From the NCBI RefSeq assembly GCF_014189535.1, contig NZ_CP050306.1, positions 21,774 through 85,773 on the forward strand: a DNA stretch of 64,000 nt. The letters run 5' to 3'. Positions 1-7,729 of the stretch are shown here, piece by piece; the first letter of the stretch is position 1; each line of letters starts with the position of its first letter. A model generated the notes under the pieces. The model did not search any database. It was not told the origin of the DNA and was given only the letters and a program-made list of their open reading frames with translations. Source of the stretch: Rhizobium lusitanum. Its GTDB lineage: Bacteria > Pseudomonadota > Alphaproteobacteria > Rhizobiales > Rhizobiaceae. Both the position numbers and the translations under genes were made by a program.

Positions 1-339
1 GGCTTTGCAATAGAGGACAACGATTCCACAGAGGGCTACAGCCAAACTATGCGCCGGATCTATCTGCCACTCGGTGAAAAGCTAGCGCTTGCTGCGCCGC
101 GGATCAACGTGAGCCTGGACAACTCAGACAGCAATGCATGCTATGACGATAAGCAGACGTGCGAGAAACGCGACTTCTCCATAGCGCCGGATACCACATC
201 AGCGGCAGACGTCTATCCGCTATTGGTGACAGAATCGGGCCGCCGTGGCGGCAAGCCCCTGCAAGCTAACTTCAAGCTGGCGTTCGATGTCAGCAAAGGT
301 GCCTACGTCATACCGGAGGAAGTGAGCGCCGGCTACTGA
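1..339 (+). CDS. C-terminal part of an unrecognised protein
   Basis: The reading frame is open from the first base and ends at TGA 337-339, so the start lies upstream of the window and about 112 residues are visible. The ATG at 49 is probably internal. The visible part is hydrophilic, has a Cys pair (NACYDDKQTC) that could form a disulfide, and ends VIPEEVSAGY. I do not recognise the family. The next genes downstream run the same way and have export signals, so an envelope or extracytoplasmic role is possible, but nothing in the fragment proves it. Confidence 0.55.
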   Translation, partial: GFAIEDNDSTEGYSQTMRRIYLPLGEKLALAAPRINVSLDNSDSNACYDDKQTCEKRDFSIAPDTTSAADVYPLLVTESGRRGGKPLQANFKLAFDVSKGAYVIPEEVSAGY

Positions 340-525
340 CGAGGAATGGCGGCGCACATCAGCGTTTGTCGCCTAATCAATAAATGCGGAAAGGCCCGCT
401 CTCAGGCCCAATCTTTGGGCTATGTGTGAACAAGCATCGCGCGATGTCTCGACTATCTTAGCAAAAACCATTGCTTATCGTGCTTACGGGCGTCGAAACG
501 CCATTTCGATCTCAGGGGGATAGCT

Positions 526-1191
526 TTGCGACTCTTGGCAAATTATATGCCGGTTATGAAATCTAAATTAGTATTTGCGGCGCTGGTCGCTACCGTACTG
601 CGCGCTGCGCCGCTTCAAGCCTCTGATAAGCCCATCGATCTCAATAGCATCGATGTTGTCGATGCTATTGAGTGCCGCCTCGATGCGCCCGCCTACAATG
701 GATTTGCTTTTGCCCTCAATGGCGAAGAGAAGATCGCGGACAAACGAGGCTGGGTGCCGATGCAATCCGAAAATATTATGATGAACGAATATGATTTGCC
801 GGCCCCAATCACGGTAGCCAGGCATTACAGCACACGCCGTATTGGCTTTACGTCGAATGGCGTTGTCGCGATCCTCGATCTCGCTGACACGGCAGCGTTC
901 GCAAGGGAGCAGAAGATTGAGAACGCATTGGATCCTGGACCGCTGATCGAAGCTATGATCGCCTCGGGCAAGGCAACGCCTGAGGAGATCAAGGAGGCCA
1001 CCAAGTTCAGCAAATTCCTCGGCGAAAAAATAGTTGTCGACCGCACTGAGCTCCCGAAAGACGGCGAGATGTTTGGCATGCATACGGTCATCGGGCGCAA
1101 TGTCTCGAATGCCACGACGCATCCAGGCAAGACATTCTATGGTTGCTCTTACCGGATCGAGATGATCGACAAAGATGGAAAGCCGCTATGA
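526..1191 (+). CDS. Putative exported protein of unknown function
   Basis: A 221-residue ORF. The TTG at 526 is preceded by AGGGGG (513-518) at good spacing; ATG 547 and ATG 556 are alternatives, and ATG 556 gives a classic signal peptide (MKSKLVFAALVATVL, cleavage near LQASDK). The mature part has two Cys (IECRL near the N-terminus, YGCSYR near the C-terminus) that could pair in the periplasm. I see no catalytic motif and do not recognise the family. Its stop overlaps the next start (ATGA at 1188), so the two were probably translationally coupled in an operon with the partial gene at the left edge. Confidence 0.6.
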   Translation: MRLLANYMPVMKSKLVFAALVATVLRAAPLQASDKPIDLNSIDVVDAIECRLDAPAYNGFAFALNGEEKIADKRGWVPMQSENIMMNEYDLPAPITVARHYSTRRIGFTSNGVVAILDLADTAAFAREQKIENALDPGPLIEAMIASGKATPEEIKEATKFSKFLGEKIVVDRTELPKDGEMFGMHTVIGRNVSNATTHPGKTFYGCSYRIEMIDKDGKPL

Positions 1192-1260
1192 AGATTGGGC
1201 TTCCGGCCTTGGCTTTGGCCTGTGGAACAGTCGGACTTCTACTAATATTCCCTGCTCGTA
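1188..1260 (+). pseudogene. 5' end of an exported protein gene cut off by transposon DNA
   Basis: An ATG overlapping the previous stop opens a signal-peptide-like stretch (MKIGLPALALACGTVG, then LLLIFPAR). After about 24 residues the sequence becomes the antisense of a resolvase gene, so the rest of this gene is lost. The open frame that runs on to about 1460 is an accident of that junction. The junction near 1260 marks the left edge of the Tn3-family debris. Confidence 0.5.
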
Positions 1261-1409
1261 GATCCGTGCTCCCGATGAATGCGGTGGCAGCCGGCGGCAC
1301 GCAATTCGTCGACCTGAGCATCATTGAGCTGATCCTCCGTCGAAACGCGGGCGTATCCGATCAGTTTTTGGGCGAGGGGAGGGGGAGTGACCTTCACCGC
1401 TTTCGCCAT
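1242..1409 (-). pseudogene. N-terminal fragment of a Tn3-family serine resolvase (tnpR)
   Basis: On the minus strand the ATG at 1409 starts a resolvase N-terminus: MAKAVKV, then IGYARVSTEDQLNDAQVDEL with the catalytic Ser of the YARVST motif, then RAAGCHRIHREHGS. The match ends there, where the chain normally continues through the rest of the catalytic domain, because the DNA switches to the truncated exported-protein gene. An upstream extension of the frame to 1478 is possible but less typical. A tail of the same kind of resolvase lies at 3165-3320 on the opposite strand, so the two pieces were separated by rearrangement. Confidence 0.75.
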
Positions 1410-1704
1410 CGATTTTTCGACCTGGTTTCTGCGGCATTTGTACAGATAGGAAATGCGTGAGAAAAGGCCGGTTTGCAAGCGTGTTTTATGACGTAAATAG
1501 GAGGCCTTGCAGCGCGTTTGCCGATCCGGGATAGGCAGCGACCTATCTAGGCCACGGAGCGCCCGTCAGCGGCCTTTGACGGCCGAAGTGCCCCAAAACT
1601 GGCTGTTTTGCGAGGGATCGCGCGCCGCGCTGTCGTATTCGGTACATATTGGCGAGATGTGCTTGGGGAGGGGCGCTAGGCCGAACGGTTCGGCGCACCT
1701 TATT

Positions 1705-1743
1705 GGGGTCGGTTCCGGTAGGGGGCGAAATGACACGATAAGC
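1705..1743 (+). repeat. Tn3-family terminal inverted repeat, left
   Basis: Starts GGGGTCGGTTCCGGTAGGGG and continues GCGAAATGACACGATAAGC. It pairs with 3126-3164 (about 36/39) and more loosely with the third end at 4105-4143 (about 31/39). Confidence 0.7.
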
Positions 1744-1970
1744 GCACCGGCCGTTGTCCCAATTGAACCCTTGTGAATTTTAGGCTCGGGAAGCCTTGAT
1801 CTGTATGGGCTGGTCGCTGTCCAAAACAGACTAAAGTTCTTTTGGGACGGCAAGGGGTTGGCAGGAATGCGCCAGAAGCGGTCGTTCGTCCGAGGCCTTC
1901 CCGAGCGCACTGCTATGACGGTACGCTCGGCGCGGGAATGCTTAGCCAGACTAGCTGCAAACGGGTCAGA

Positions 1971-2555
1971 TCAGCCCAATCCCTCCTCTGCAAGCGCCCG
2001 GATGACCGAAGGCATTGCCTTCATGCGAGTTAAGCAGTTCCGTAAATTTTCCGGCAAATCAACGCCGCTCTTTGGCGCGACCATCAGAATCCAGAAGAGA
2101 TAGCAGTCAGCGATTGTGATCTCATTACTCACCAGGAATACCTTGTCATCCATCTGATCGGAAAGAATGGCGAAGGCCTTCTTGATCTTGTCACGAGCGC
2201 GCAGCTTTTCCGCTTCTGGAAAGTCCTTGAAAAATGGGCTATAGGCTCCATGGATTTCGGAGGACATGAAGGCGAGCGCCTCAAATGTCTGCCACCTGAG
2301 AATGCTATCATCGGGCAGAAGCTTCCCGCTCTGTTCCGCAATATAGGCGAGAATGACCTGATTCTCCGTGAGGATCGTCCCATCGTTCATCTCCAGGGCC
2401 GGGATATAACCCTTTGGGTTAAGCGCTAGAAAATCGCGACCGTCTTCGGTCTTCCTTTCGCGGTCGATGCTAAGGAGCTTGTAGGGAAGCCCGGCCTCAA
2501 TGAGTGCTATGTGATCGGCCAGGCTGCAGGCAGCGGGATAATAGAAAAGGTTCAT
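1971..2555 (-). CDS. Glutathione S-transferase, beta-class-like
   Basis: A 194-residue protein from ATG 2555, preceded by GGAGA on the minus strand. The N-terminal thioredoxin fold shows MNLFYYPAACSLADHIALIE, where the Cys of AACSLA matches the conserved Cys of bacterial beta-class GSTs, and the glutathione site LNPKGYIPALEMNDG..LTENQVILAYIA. The C-terminal helical domain follows with the ITIADCYLFWI segment typical of GSTs. Likely role is cytosolic glutathione conjugation or thiol-dependent detoxification. It is transcribed divergently from an HxlR regulator 124 bp away, and both sit between Tn3-like inverted ends, so they look like a mobile detoxification cassette. The substrate cannot be read from the sequence. 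Confidence 0.88.
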   Translation of the reverse strand: MNLFYYPAACSLADHIALIEAGLPYKLLSIDRERKTEDGRDFLALNPKGYIPALEMNDGTILTENQVILAYIAEQSGKLLPDDSILRWQTFEALAFMSSEIHGAYSPFFKDFPEAEKLRARDKIKKAFAILSDQMDDKVFLVSNEITIADCYLFWILMVAPKSGVDLPENLRNCLTRMKAMPSVIRALAEEGLG

Positions 2556-2611
2556 GCTTGGTCTCCGTGTTTGACCCATCCGAACCTTGCAGCTCGGCTA
2601 TCAAGTCTAAA

Positions 2612-2646
2612 ATGTTGACCACAACCATGTATGGGACCTACAACAT
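2612..2646. promoter_or_regulatory. Divergent promoter region with a short inverted repeat
   Basis: The 124-bp gap between the GST and HxlR starts contains ATGTTG (2612-2617) and CAACAT (2641-2646) as inverted half-sites 23 bp apart. HxlR proteins usually bind such dyads between themselves and a divergent target. This assignment rests on position and symmetry only. Confidence 0.35.
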
Positions 2647-2679
2647 GCCGTCAAAAGCATATCTTTAGGAGTAGGTCAG

Positions 2680-3048
2680 ATGGATATGACTGCCAAGCCA
2701 GCAGGGGCCGACTGCCGCGCTGTGAGCGAAATCCTCAGCCGCGTCGGCGACAAATGGACGATCCAAGTGGTTGTCGCACTGCGCTCTGGCTCACAGCGCT
2801 TCAACGGAATCAAGCGGCGTGTGGGCGGGATTTCGCAACAAATGCTAACGAGGACGCTCAAGACGCTGGAACGGGACGGTATGGTCGAGCGCACCGTTCG
2901 CCACACCACTCCGCCGCAAGTCGACTACATGCTGACGCCGCTCGGACATTCCCTGTCTGAAACCGCAAGGCATCTCGCCGATTGGGCTGCAGCCCACCAA
3001 GGGGTAATTGCAGGTAACCGCCTCCAATACGACGCTCGCCAGCTTTGA
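2680..3048 (+). CDS. HxlR-family transcriptional regulator
   Basis: A 122-residue winged-helix protein with AGGAG just upstream of ATG 2680. The family signature is clear: a Cys in DCRAVSEILSRVGDKWTIQV, then FNGIKRRVGGISQQMLTRTL (recognition helix), LERDGMVERTV and the wing PPQVDYMLTPLG. The single N-terminal Cys resembles the redox- or electrophile-sensing Cys of HxlR/HypR/QorR-type regulators. It probably controls the divergent GST gene in response to a reactive compound; the pairing is inferred from position. Confidence 0.88.
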   Translation: MDMTAKPAGADCRAVSEILSRVGDKWTIQVVVALRSGSQRFNGIKRRVGGISQQMLTRTLKTLERDGMVERTVRHTTPPQVDYMLTPLGHSLSETARHLADWAAAHQGVIAGNRLQYDARQL

Positions 3049-3125
3049 TTATCCGCAGTCTCGATATGCCGTTGTCCCACCGTCGGTTTCAAGAAGTCCG
3101 CTTCGGGCCGAATCCGGACTTCACC

Positions 3126-3164
3126 TGTTAGCGTGTCATTTTGCCCCCTACCGGAACCGACCCC
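3126..3164 (-). repeat. Tn3-family terminal inverted repeat, right
   Basis: The complement reads GGGGTCGGTTCCGGTAGGGG then GCAAAATGACACGCTAACA. Its outer CCCC ends exactly where the resolvase tail begins at 3165, which suggests insertion into a tnpR gene. Confidence 0.7.
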
Positions 3165-3320
3165 CAGGTGCGTCTGGCCCAGGCATCAATGGCTCAGCGC
3201 GACACATCTGTTTCCGAGCTGTGCAAGGAATTGGGGATCGAGCGCGTTACCCTCTATCGCTACGTCGGCCCGAAGGGCGAACTCAGAGATTATGGAAAGC
3301 GCGTACTTGGTTTAGCGTAG
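3165..3320 (+). pseudogene. C-terminal fragment of a Tn3-family resolvase (tnpR)
   Basis: Directly after the CCCC of the Tn3 end the plus strand reads QVRLAQASMAQRDTSVSELC, KELGIERVTLYRYVGPKGEL and a stop at 3318-3320. This is the resolvase helix-turn-helix tail (SVSELCKELGIERVTLYRYV). It has no start codon or catalytic domain. It is on the opposite strand to the N-terminal fragment near 1.3 kb, so simple insertion into one tnpR gene does not explain the layout; an inversion or a second copy is needed. The following 3321-3549 holds no gene I can see. Confidence 0.75.
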
Positions 3321-3549
3321 AACTTCACGGGTCCCATAAACGGGCTGGATGAAGACGCACCGCGCCATGCCCACTTCGGATGATTGTCAGGGAACAGCGA
3401 AAAGCCTATATCTACTAAAGCAGTGCAGCCAGTCCGATACCCAGGCGACCAGCCTGACGCCTTAGCGTTGAGACGCGATTTGCGTAGGACAAGACTAACC
3501 CGTCCGGCACTGTTTCAAGCCAAACATTGATAACTTTTTGGAGGATGAG

Positions 3550-4050
3550 ATGATCTCAGCCGGATATTGCCGACTTATGTCCCGTTATAACACTTGGCAA
3601 AATGCCTCGTTGGTAACGGCCGCCGATGAGCTCACAAACGAGGAACGCTGGAAGGATCGCGGTGCATTCTTTCAGTCGATCGCAGCGACATTGAACCACC
3701 TCTATTGGGCTGATGCCCTGATATTGGAACGTCTGAAGGGGAACGGGCGGCCAGAGGAAGCCATCAAGCACTCTCTTACAAGTCCGTCGAATTGGGCTGA
3801 CTTTAAGGCCCTCCGTCTGCATAGGAACAAAGAAATCGAAGAATGGGCTGCGAGATTGTGCGACGACGACTTGGGCGGGATGATTGTCTGGTACCCTGGG
3901 GATGGTTCCACCCGAATCGAGAAGCCAAAAGCGCTCTGTGCCATGCAGCTTTTCAACCACCAGACACACCATCGGGGCCAGGTCCACGCGATGCTGACCG
4001 CTGCGGGCGCAAAACCGGAGCCGACTGATCTTCAGATGCTGGAATACTGA
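3550..4050 (+). CDS. DinB/YfiT-fold putative metal-dependent hydrolase
   Basis: 166 residues from ATG 3550, chosen because GGAGG (3540-3544) sits five bases upstream; an in-frame TTG at 3538 is less likely. The four-helix DinB fold is shown by the early MSRYNTWQN, the first metal His in ATLNHLYWAD and the C-terminal pair in QLFNHQTHHRGQVHAML. The three His would bind a divalent metal. DinB-fold proteins include thiol transferases and many of unknown function. It lies between Tn3 ends near a GST, so a thiol-related detoxification role is possible but unproven. Confidence 0.85.
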   Translation: MISAGYCRLMSRYNTWQNASLVTAADELTNEERWKDRGAFFQSIAATLNHLYWADALILERLKGNGRPEEAIKHSLTSPSNWADFKALRLHRNKEIEEWAARLCDDDLGGMIVWYPGDGSTRIEKPKALCAMQLFNHQTHHRGQVHAMLTAAGAKPEPTDLQMLEY

Positions 4051-4104
4051 GCGAGGTGCGCTCTTAAGCGGACCGGTGCGGGTTGGTTCAGAGGGTGCGG
4101 AAAC

Positions 4105-4143
4105 CCTTAGCGTAGGATTTCGCCCCCTCCCGCAAACGACCCC
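4105..4143 (-). repeat. Third Tn3-family terminal inverted repeat
   Basis: The complement reads GGGGTCGTTTGCGGGAGGGG then GCGAAATCCTACGCTAAGG, a related but distinct 38-bp end. Its outer CCCC abuts the truncated integrase at 4144, so this is the right boundary of a transposon that cut that gene. The flank ATATT resembles the TTATT to the left of 1705 in four of five positions, so 1705-4143 may once have been one insertion. Confidence 0.65.
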
Positions 4144-5059
4144 ATATTGCCCCACTGGTCGATGCGTCGAAACACCGGGCCGGTGTCGATCTTGGCCTCC
4201 GCTAGCCAGTGCTTCAAGGCGATTACCGGCCGGCCGATCAACACGACGTGTTCGTCATCATCGGCCGTGGTCGTCTTGGTACGGCCGAGATTGACGGTCA
4301 GACACGGCAGGAGAGGGGAGACGGCATTGCGCGGATCTGCATGCACTGGCTCCTCGTCGACCAGATCCTCGATCCGCAGGCCGGCAACTTCCGATCGCCG
4401 GCGGCCGCCGGAGGCGAAGGCAAGGAGCAGCAATGCCCGATCGCGAATATCGACCAGCCGGTTGCTGGCAGACGTGACGAGCAGTTTTGCCAGGACATCG
4501 CCGGTCACTGCCTTTTTGCTCTTGCGGCGGCGTTGCCGCGCGCAGCGCGCACGGCCAGCCGCAACGCGGTCTTCAGCGATGGCGCCGAGAACGCGCCAGC
4601 AAAACCGCGCCAACGCGTCAGGATCGACCAGGAGGTCAGGCGCCGGCGCACCGTGTCGGGCGCATGCGGCCCGTCGACCCGCAAAAATCCTTTGCCGCGC
4701 AATCCCGCCTCGACCTCGGCCGGCATACCGTGGTTCGGATCCTCGGCCCGTTCGACCGGATCCCAGAGGTGATGCGCGACGAATTTCAACAGCAGGCTTT
4801 CCGGCGCCGGCCAGGGCAGGGGAGCGCCGGTAGCAAGCCGGCACCAGGCCTCGAGATAGCCGAGATCGGAAGCCAGCGCCCTGAGCGTGTTGTCGCCCAT
4901 GCCCTGTTGCGCCAGATGTTTTAAGGTGGCAACGTCGTCGTCCGTCAGCAGTACGGCCAGCTGATCGCGGCGATCGAAGGGAAGGATCGCGTCGAGCGCA
5001 TCGAGTTCTTCGGCACGCTTCGAAACGGCGTTTCCTGAAGGCGACAGGTCAGTGCTCAT
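4144..5059 (-). pseudogene. Tyrosine site-specific recombinase, frameshifted and 3'-truncated
   Basis: Starts at ATG 5059 (MSTDLSPSGNAVSKRAEELD) and runs through a core-binding domain (TLRALASDLGYLEAWCRLAT). Near 4545 the frame shifts by one base: one frame ends LRLAVRAARG and the next resumes KSKKAVTGDVLAKLL, RDRALLLLAFASGGRRRSEV and GLRIEDL. The active-site Arg is in GRRRSEVAGL. The gene stops at RRIDQWGN because a Tn3-family end begins at 4143, so the HxxR, His/Trp and Tyr motifs are lost. It overlaps the PIN toxin gene by a few bases. It cannot be active as it stands. Confidence 0.75.
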
Positions 5060-5470
5060 GCTCGAGTGGCCCAACGATGATGATCCCTTCACCGCGGGCG
5101 GCGGTCGCCATTTTCCGGTCGCCGGTCGCCAAAGGTAAACCTTGGCGTTCTGGCAAGCGCAACATAACTCGCATCGTATGCGGTCAGCGTGTAACGGCTC
5201 GCCAGTTCCAGGACGAGGCCGTCTCCTCCCGATCCCGCATCCTCCAGCGGCAGCCCTCGCAGCTGTGTCATCAGCAGCAGCGGTTCGCCCTGCTTGAGCC
5301 GACCACGTCGCTCGGCCACCAGAAACAGGTTGCGCGTCTCGAACCAGAACAAGGCCGGCACGAGACCCACTGTCGACGCGTATCTCCGACATCAGTCGAT
5401 CGGCGGCGTCGTGTTGCTCATCGGGAAGAAACCAGGCGGCGGCGATGGAGGCATCGAGAACGAAGGCCAT
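5049..5470 (-). pseudogene. PIN-domain (VapC-like) toxin, frameshifted
   Basis: ATG 5470 opens MAFVLDASIAAAWFLPDEQ with the first acidic residue of the PIN ribonuclease site. Near 5380 the frame moves to VPALFWFETRNLFLVAERR (conserved Glu) and LTAYDASYVALA (Asp), and near 5140 it moves again to GLPLATGDRKMATAARGEG (last Asp), ending at 5049-5051. Two one-base indels therefore break an otherwise complete PIN toxin. Intact relatives cleave RNA and are held in check by the antitoxin encoded just upstream. The end overlaps the integrase start. Confidence 0.7.
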
Positions 5471-5713
5471 CAGTACGCGTCTTCCTTCATCACGCCATTC
5501 GCGGATTTCGTCCTGTGTGGTGACTTGCCGGCCAGCGCGCTGGGCCTTGATCTCGGCGATCAGCGCATCGACGTCGTTGTCGCGGCGGATGCGCGAAAGC
5601 CTGGCGACAGGCGTGTTGCCGCGCGAGATGATCACCTCTTCGCCGGCTTCGACTTTCGCCAGCAGCTCCGAGAGATGGGTTTTGGCTTCGGCGACCTTGA
5701 CGGTAACGGTCAT
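5468..5713 (-). CDS. Phd/YefM-family antitoxin, reading in frame into the toxin
   Basis: From ATG 5713: MTVTVKVAEAKTHLSELLAK, then EAGEEVIISRGNTPVARLSR, the standard Phd/YefM DNA-binding fold, and a C-terminal toxin-binding tail ending QDEIREWRDEGRR. No stop follows; the frame runs VLM straight into the toxin start, although a TGA overlapping the toxin ATG (TGATG) exists one frame away. A one-base indel near 5475 probably removed the native stop, producing an antitoxin-toxin read-through. The pair is a typical plasmid addiction module. Confidence 0.7.
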
Positions 5714-5835
5714 GATGGATGTTCTCCAGAGTTTGTGTCTCTCGTCGAGCAGACGGTGATTTGCAGCGCTTTTCGACATTCTGCGCGATCATATGGCTGC
5801 TTTCATAAGTTGGTCAAGCCCTAGACCATCTCACT

Positions 5836-5858
5836 ATCGATACTTGATACTTATCGAT
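5836..5858. promoter_or_regulatory. Inverted repeat upstream of the DUF1612 gene
   Basis: ATCGATA (5836-5842) and TATCGAT (5852-5858) form an inverted repeat in the AT-rich gap between the divergent antitoxin and DUF1612 genes. It could be an operator for either. No protein can be assigned to it. Confidence 0.3.
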
Positions 5859-5937
5859 GGTTATAACACCAACCGACAGTCATACCATGTGGCGAACCAT
5901 AATATTGTTATAGAGTTCTTGTAGCAAATCATTTACC

Positions 5938-7074
5938 ATGAATTCAATGGCTTACGATCTTGCAAAAATCAGCATAATAGCCCTGATGCGGCCGGCTTTC
6001 GACGCTGGCACCGCGCTCACCCGTCTGGATGAACGGATTGCCCGCTCGCCGGTCGGTGAGGGCTGGATTGAGCGCACTCATTTCGCCGACGCCTGTGCCT
6101 CGCTGTGGATCGACGGCGAACTCGTTCACCTCGAGGACCTGGTCCTCCATGACGCCACAAAAGACATTCGCGCCCCCACGCATGAGCTGACAATCGCCCG
6201 CGACGTCCTTCGCACCCGCCGGAGGATCGCCGCCCAACTTCCGGGCTGGGCGCTATCGACGGACGGAATCCGCTCGCTGCGGAAAACCTCCGAGATCGGG
6301 TCGGGCGGCAGGGACGAGGCGACGACGGCCGGCGTCATTCAGCCGGCGGTCGCGATCGATCCGGAAGGGGAAGCGGAGGGGGAGGACGCCGACGACATCC
6401 AAAATCTGCCCGGCGTCGACTATGCTGCCATCGATGCGGTGCTCGCGCGATCGGAAGCGGCGATCGAACATGCCAGGAAGCCCGGCCGGGCTCCGGCCGA
6501 TCCGCTGATCTATGATCTCGACTGGGACGAGGATGCCCGGCTCGACGAATGGCGCGGCGTGTTGCGCCAGGCCGAAAACTTGCCGGCAGTGCTGCAGGCG
6601 ATCGTCGCCCTCAATGCCTGGAATGAGTTGTCGGTGTTGCAGCATGCACCTTGGCTCGGCCGGCTGTTTTGCGCCTCCATCCTGCGCCAGGCCGGTATCA
6701 CCACCGGCGCTCATCTTGCCGCCATCAATCTCGGCCTGAAAACCATTCCTGTCGATCGGCGCCGCCATCGCGACCGCGAAACCCGGCTGCTCGCGATTGC
6801 GCATGGCTTCTTGGCTGTCGCCGAGATCGGACTGAAGGAGCATGACCGTCTGGCGCTAGCGAAAACGATGATGGATCGGAAATTGGCGGGGCGCCGCACG
6901 TCTTCAAAATTGCCGGAACTGGTCGCGCTGGTCATGGCCCGTCCGCTCGTATCGGCCGGCATGGTGGCGAAAACACTCGATGTGACGCCGCAGGCGGCGC
7001 GGCGGATCGTTTTGGAGCTCGGCCTGAGGGAGATGACCGGGAGGGGGAGGTTTCGGGCGTGGGGTGTGATGTAG
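5938..7074 (+). CDS. DUF1612 / RHE_PE00001-family plasmid protein with C-terminal HTH
   Basis: 378 residues (or 375 from ATG 5947, [10 protein letters not shown]). The N-terminus carries [20 protein letters not shown] and [20 protein letters not shown], hallmarks of a protein family common on rhizobial plasmids. A variable acidic linker ([11 protein letters not shown]) follows, then [12 protein letters not shown] and a C-terminal winged-helix segment ([40 protein letters not shown]). The function is unknown; the HTH suggests DNA binding, and the family is often found near plasmid replication or transfer regions. This gene is the best single pointer to a rhizobial plasmid. It appears intact. 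Confidence 0.82.
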   Translation: MNSMAYDLAKISIIALMRPAFDAGTALTRLDERIARSPVGEGWIERTHFADACASLWIDGELVHLEDLVLHDATKDIRAPTHELTIARDVLRTRRRIAAQLPGWALSTDGIRSLRKTSEIGSGGRDEATTAGVIQPAVAIDPEGEAEGEDADDIQNLPGVDYAAIDAVLARSEAAIEHARKPGRAPADPLIYDLDWDEDARLDEWRGVLRQAENLPAVLQAIVALNAWNELSVLQHAPWLGRLFCASILRQAGITTGAHLAAINLGLKTIPVDRRRHRDRETRLLAIAHGFLAVAEIGLKEHDRLALAKTMMDRKLAGRRTSSKLPELVALVMARPLVSAGMVAKTLDVTPQAARRIVLELGLREMTGRGRFRAWGVM

Positions 7075-7106
7075 CTCGAGCCGCAGTGTCAATTTCGGAA
7101 GAATAA

Positions 7107-7585
7107 TTAACCTGAGAGATCGTGAGGCAATGCTTCTAGATATGCGCGATATGGTTCTGGAAGGCCGTGATGTGCCGCGCCGTCACGCAGATGTGCAAGA
7201 TACGCCACATTCGGTAGATGCTTGCCGTCCTGGGGGGACGCGACATACGTTTCGGTTTCGAGCCACTCGCCATTTAAATTGATGGTCACAGTTCGGCGAT
7301 TGTACGCGTTTGCCGCTGGTCTCTATCGTGGCGATACCCTTCGTTCCTATCGAGCGCAGACAGATCTGTGTCCGTAAGCTCCCAAACGACGCCCCAGGTG
7401 TCGTGGCCGATTTTCGGCTCGACGGAGGACACACCGCAACCGCGGTTCTTCGACTTGCGCGGAAAGCAGAGCCCATGATCTGCAAGGTAGCCCAACCCTA
7501 CGAGCGTCGCCTCGGGGCAGCGTTCCATTATCTGCGCGGGATCCATGTTCGAGCCGTAAGCAAAGTAGAGCATGCCACCATCCAT
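7107..7585 (-). pseudogene. Gamma-glutamylcyclotransferase-like protein, frameshifted
   Basis: The first part reads MDGGMLYFAYGSNMDPAQIM, the YGSNM substrate-binding loop of the GGCT/AIG2 fold, through LVGLGYLADHGLCFPRKS and WGVVWELTDTDLSALDRNEG (with the catalytic-type Glu of the EG motif). Near 7310 the frame shifts and resumes as AYNRRTVTINLNGEWLETET and YRAYLEALPHDLSG. One inserted or deleted base separates two halves of a normal-length protein. Relatives act on gamma-glutamyl peptides or amines. The stretch 7586-7729 holds no gene. Confidence 0.7.
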
Positions 7586-7729
7586 TTCCGTGATGCCACC
7601 TACGTTCTTCCAACGCATCGGCTTGGAAATCAAGGTCATCAGCATGAAGTGAAAGGATGAAAACGATCAGAGCTTCCACGGTTTTGCAGGTGGACGGCGC
7701 CGCGGCGCTTCCCGGCTGCTTCACTGCGC

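Larger units (their letters stand above)
1705..3164. mobile_element. Tn3-like mini-element carrying GST and HxlR genes
   Basis: The segment is bounded by inverted copies of a 38-39-bp end beginning GGGGTCGGTTCCGGTAGGGG; about 36 of 39 positions agree between the copy at 1705-1743 and the complement of 3126-3164. GGGG lies outermost on both sides, as in Tn3-family ends. No transposase or resolvase lies inside, only the GST and HxlR genes, so it would be non-autonomous. The flanking five bases (TTATT left, CAGGT right) do not match, so the flanks have been rearranged or the two ends come from different insertions. The right end abuts a resolvase tail exactly. Confidence 0.55.

Noticed and set aside
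568..1122. Minus-strand open frame of 184 codons opposite the exported protein gene
   Set aside because: No family features, lies wholly antisense to a gene with a signal peptide and ribosome site.
1566..1910. Minus-strand frame across the Tn3 end
   Set aside because: It reads through the inverted repeat and has no protein-like pattern.
4147..4833. Plus-strand frames of about 190-230 codons opposite the integrase
   Set aside because: Arg/Ala-rich shadows of a GC-rich gene; the minus strand carries recognisable recombinase motifs.
6253..6843. Minus-strand frame opposite the DUF1612 gene
   Set aside because: Antisense shadow; the plus strand has family motifs throughout.
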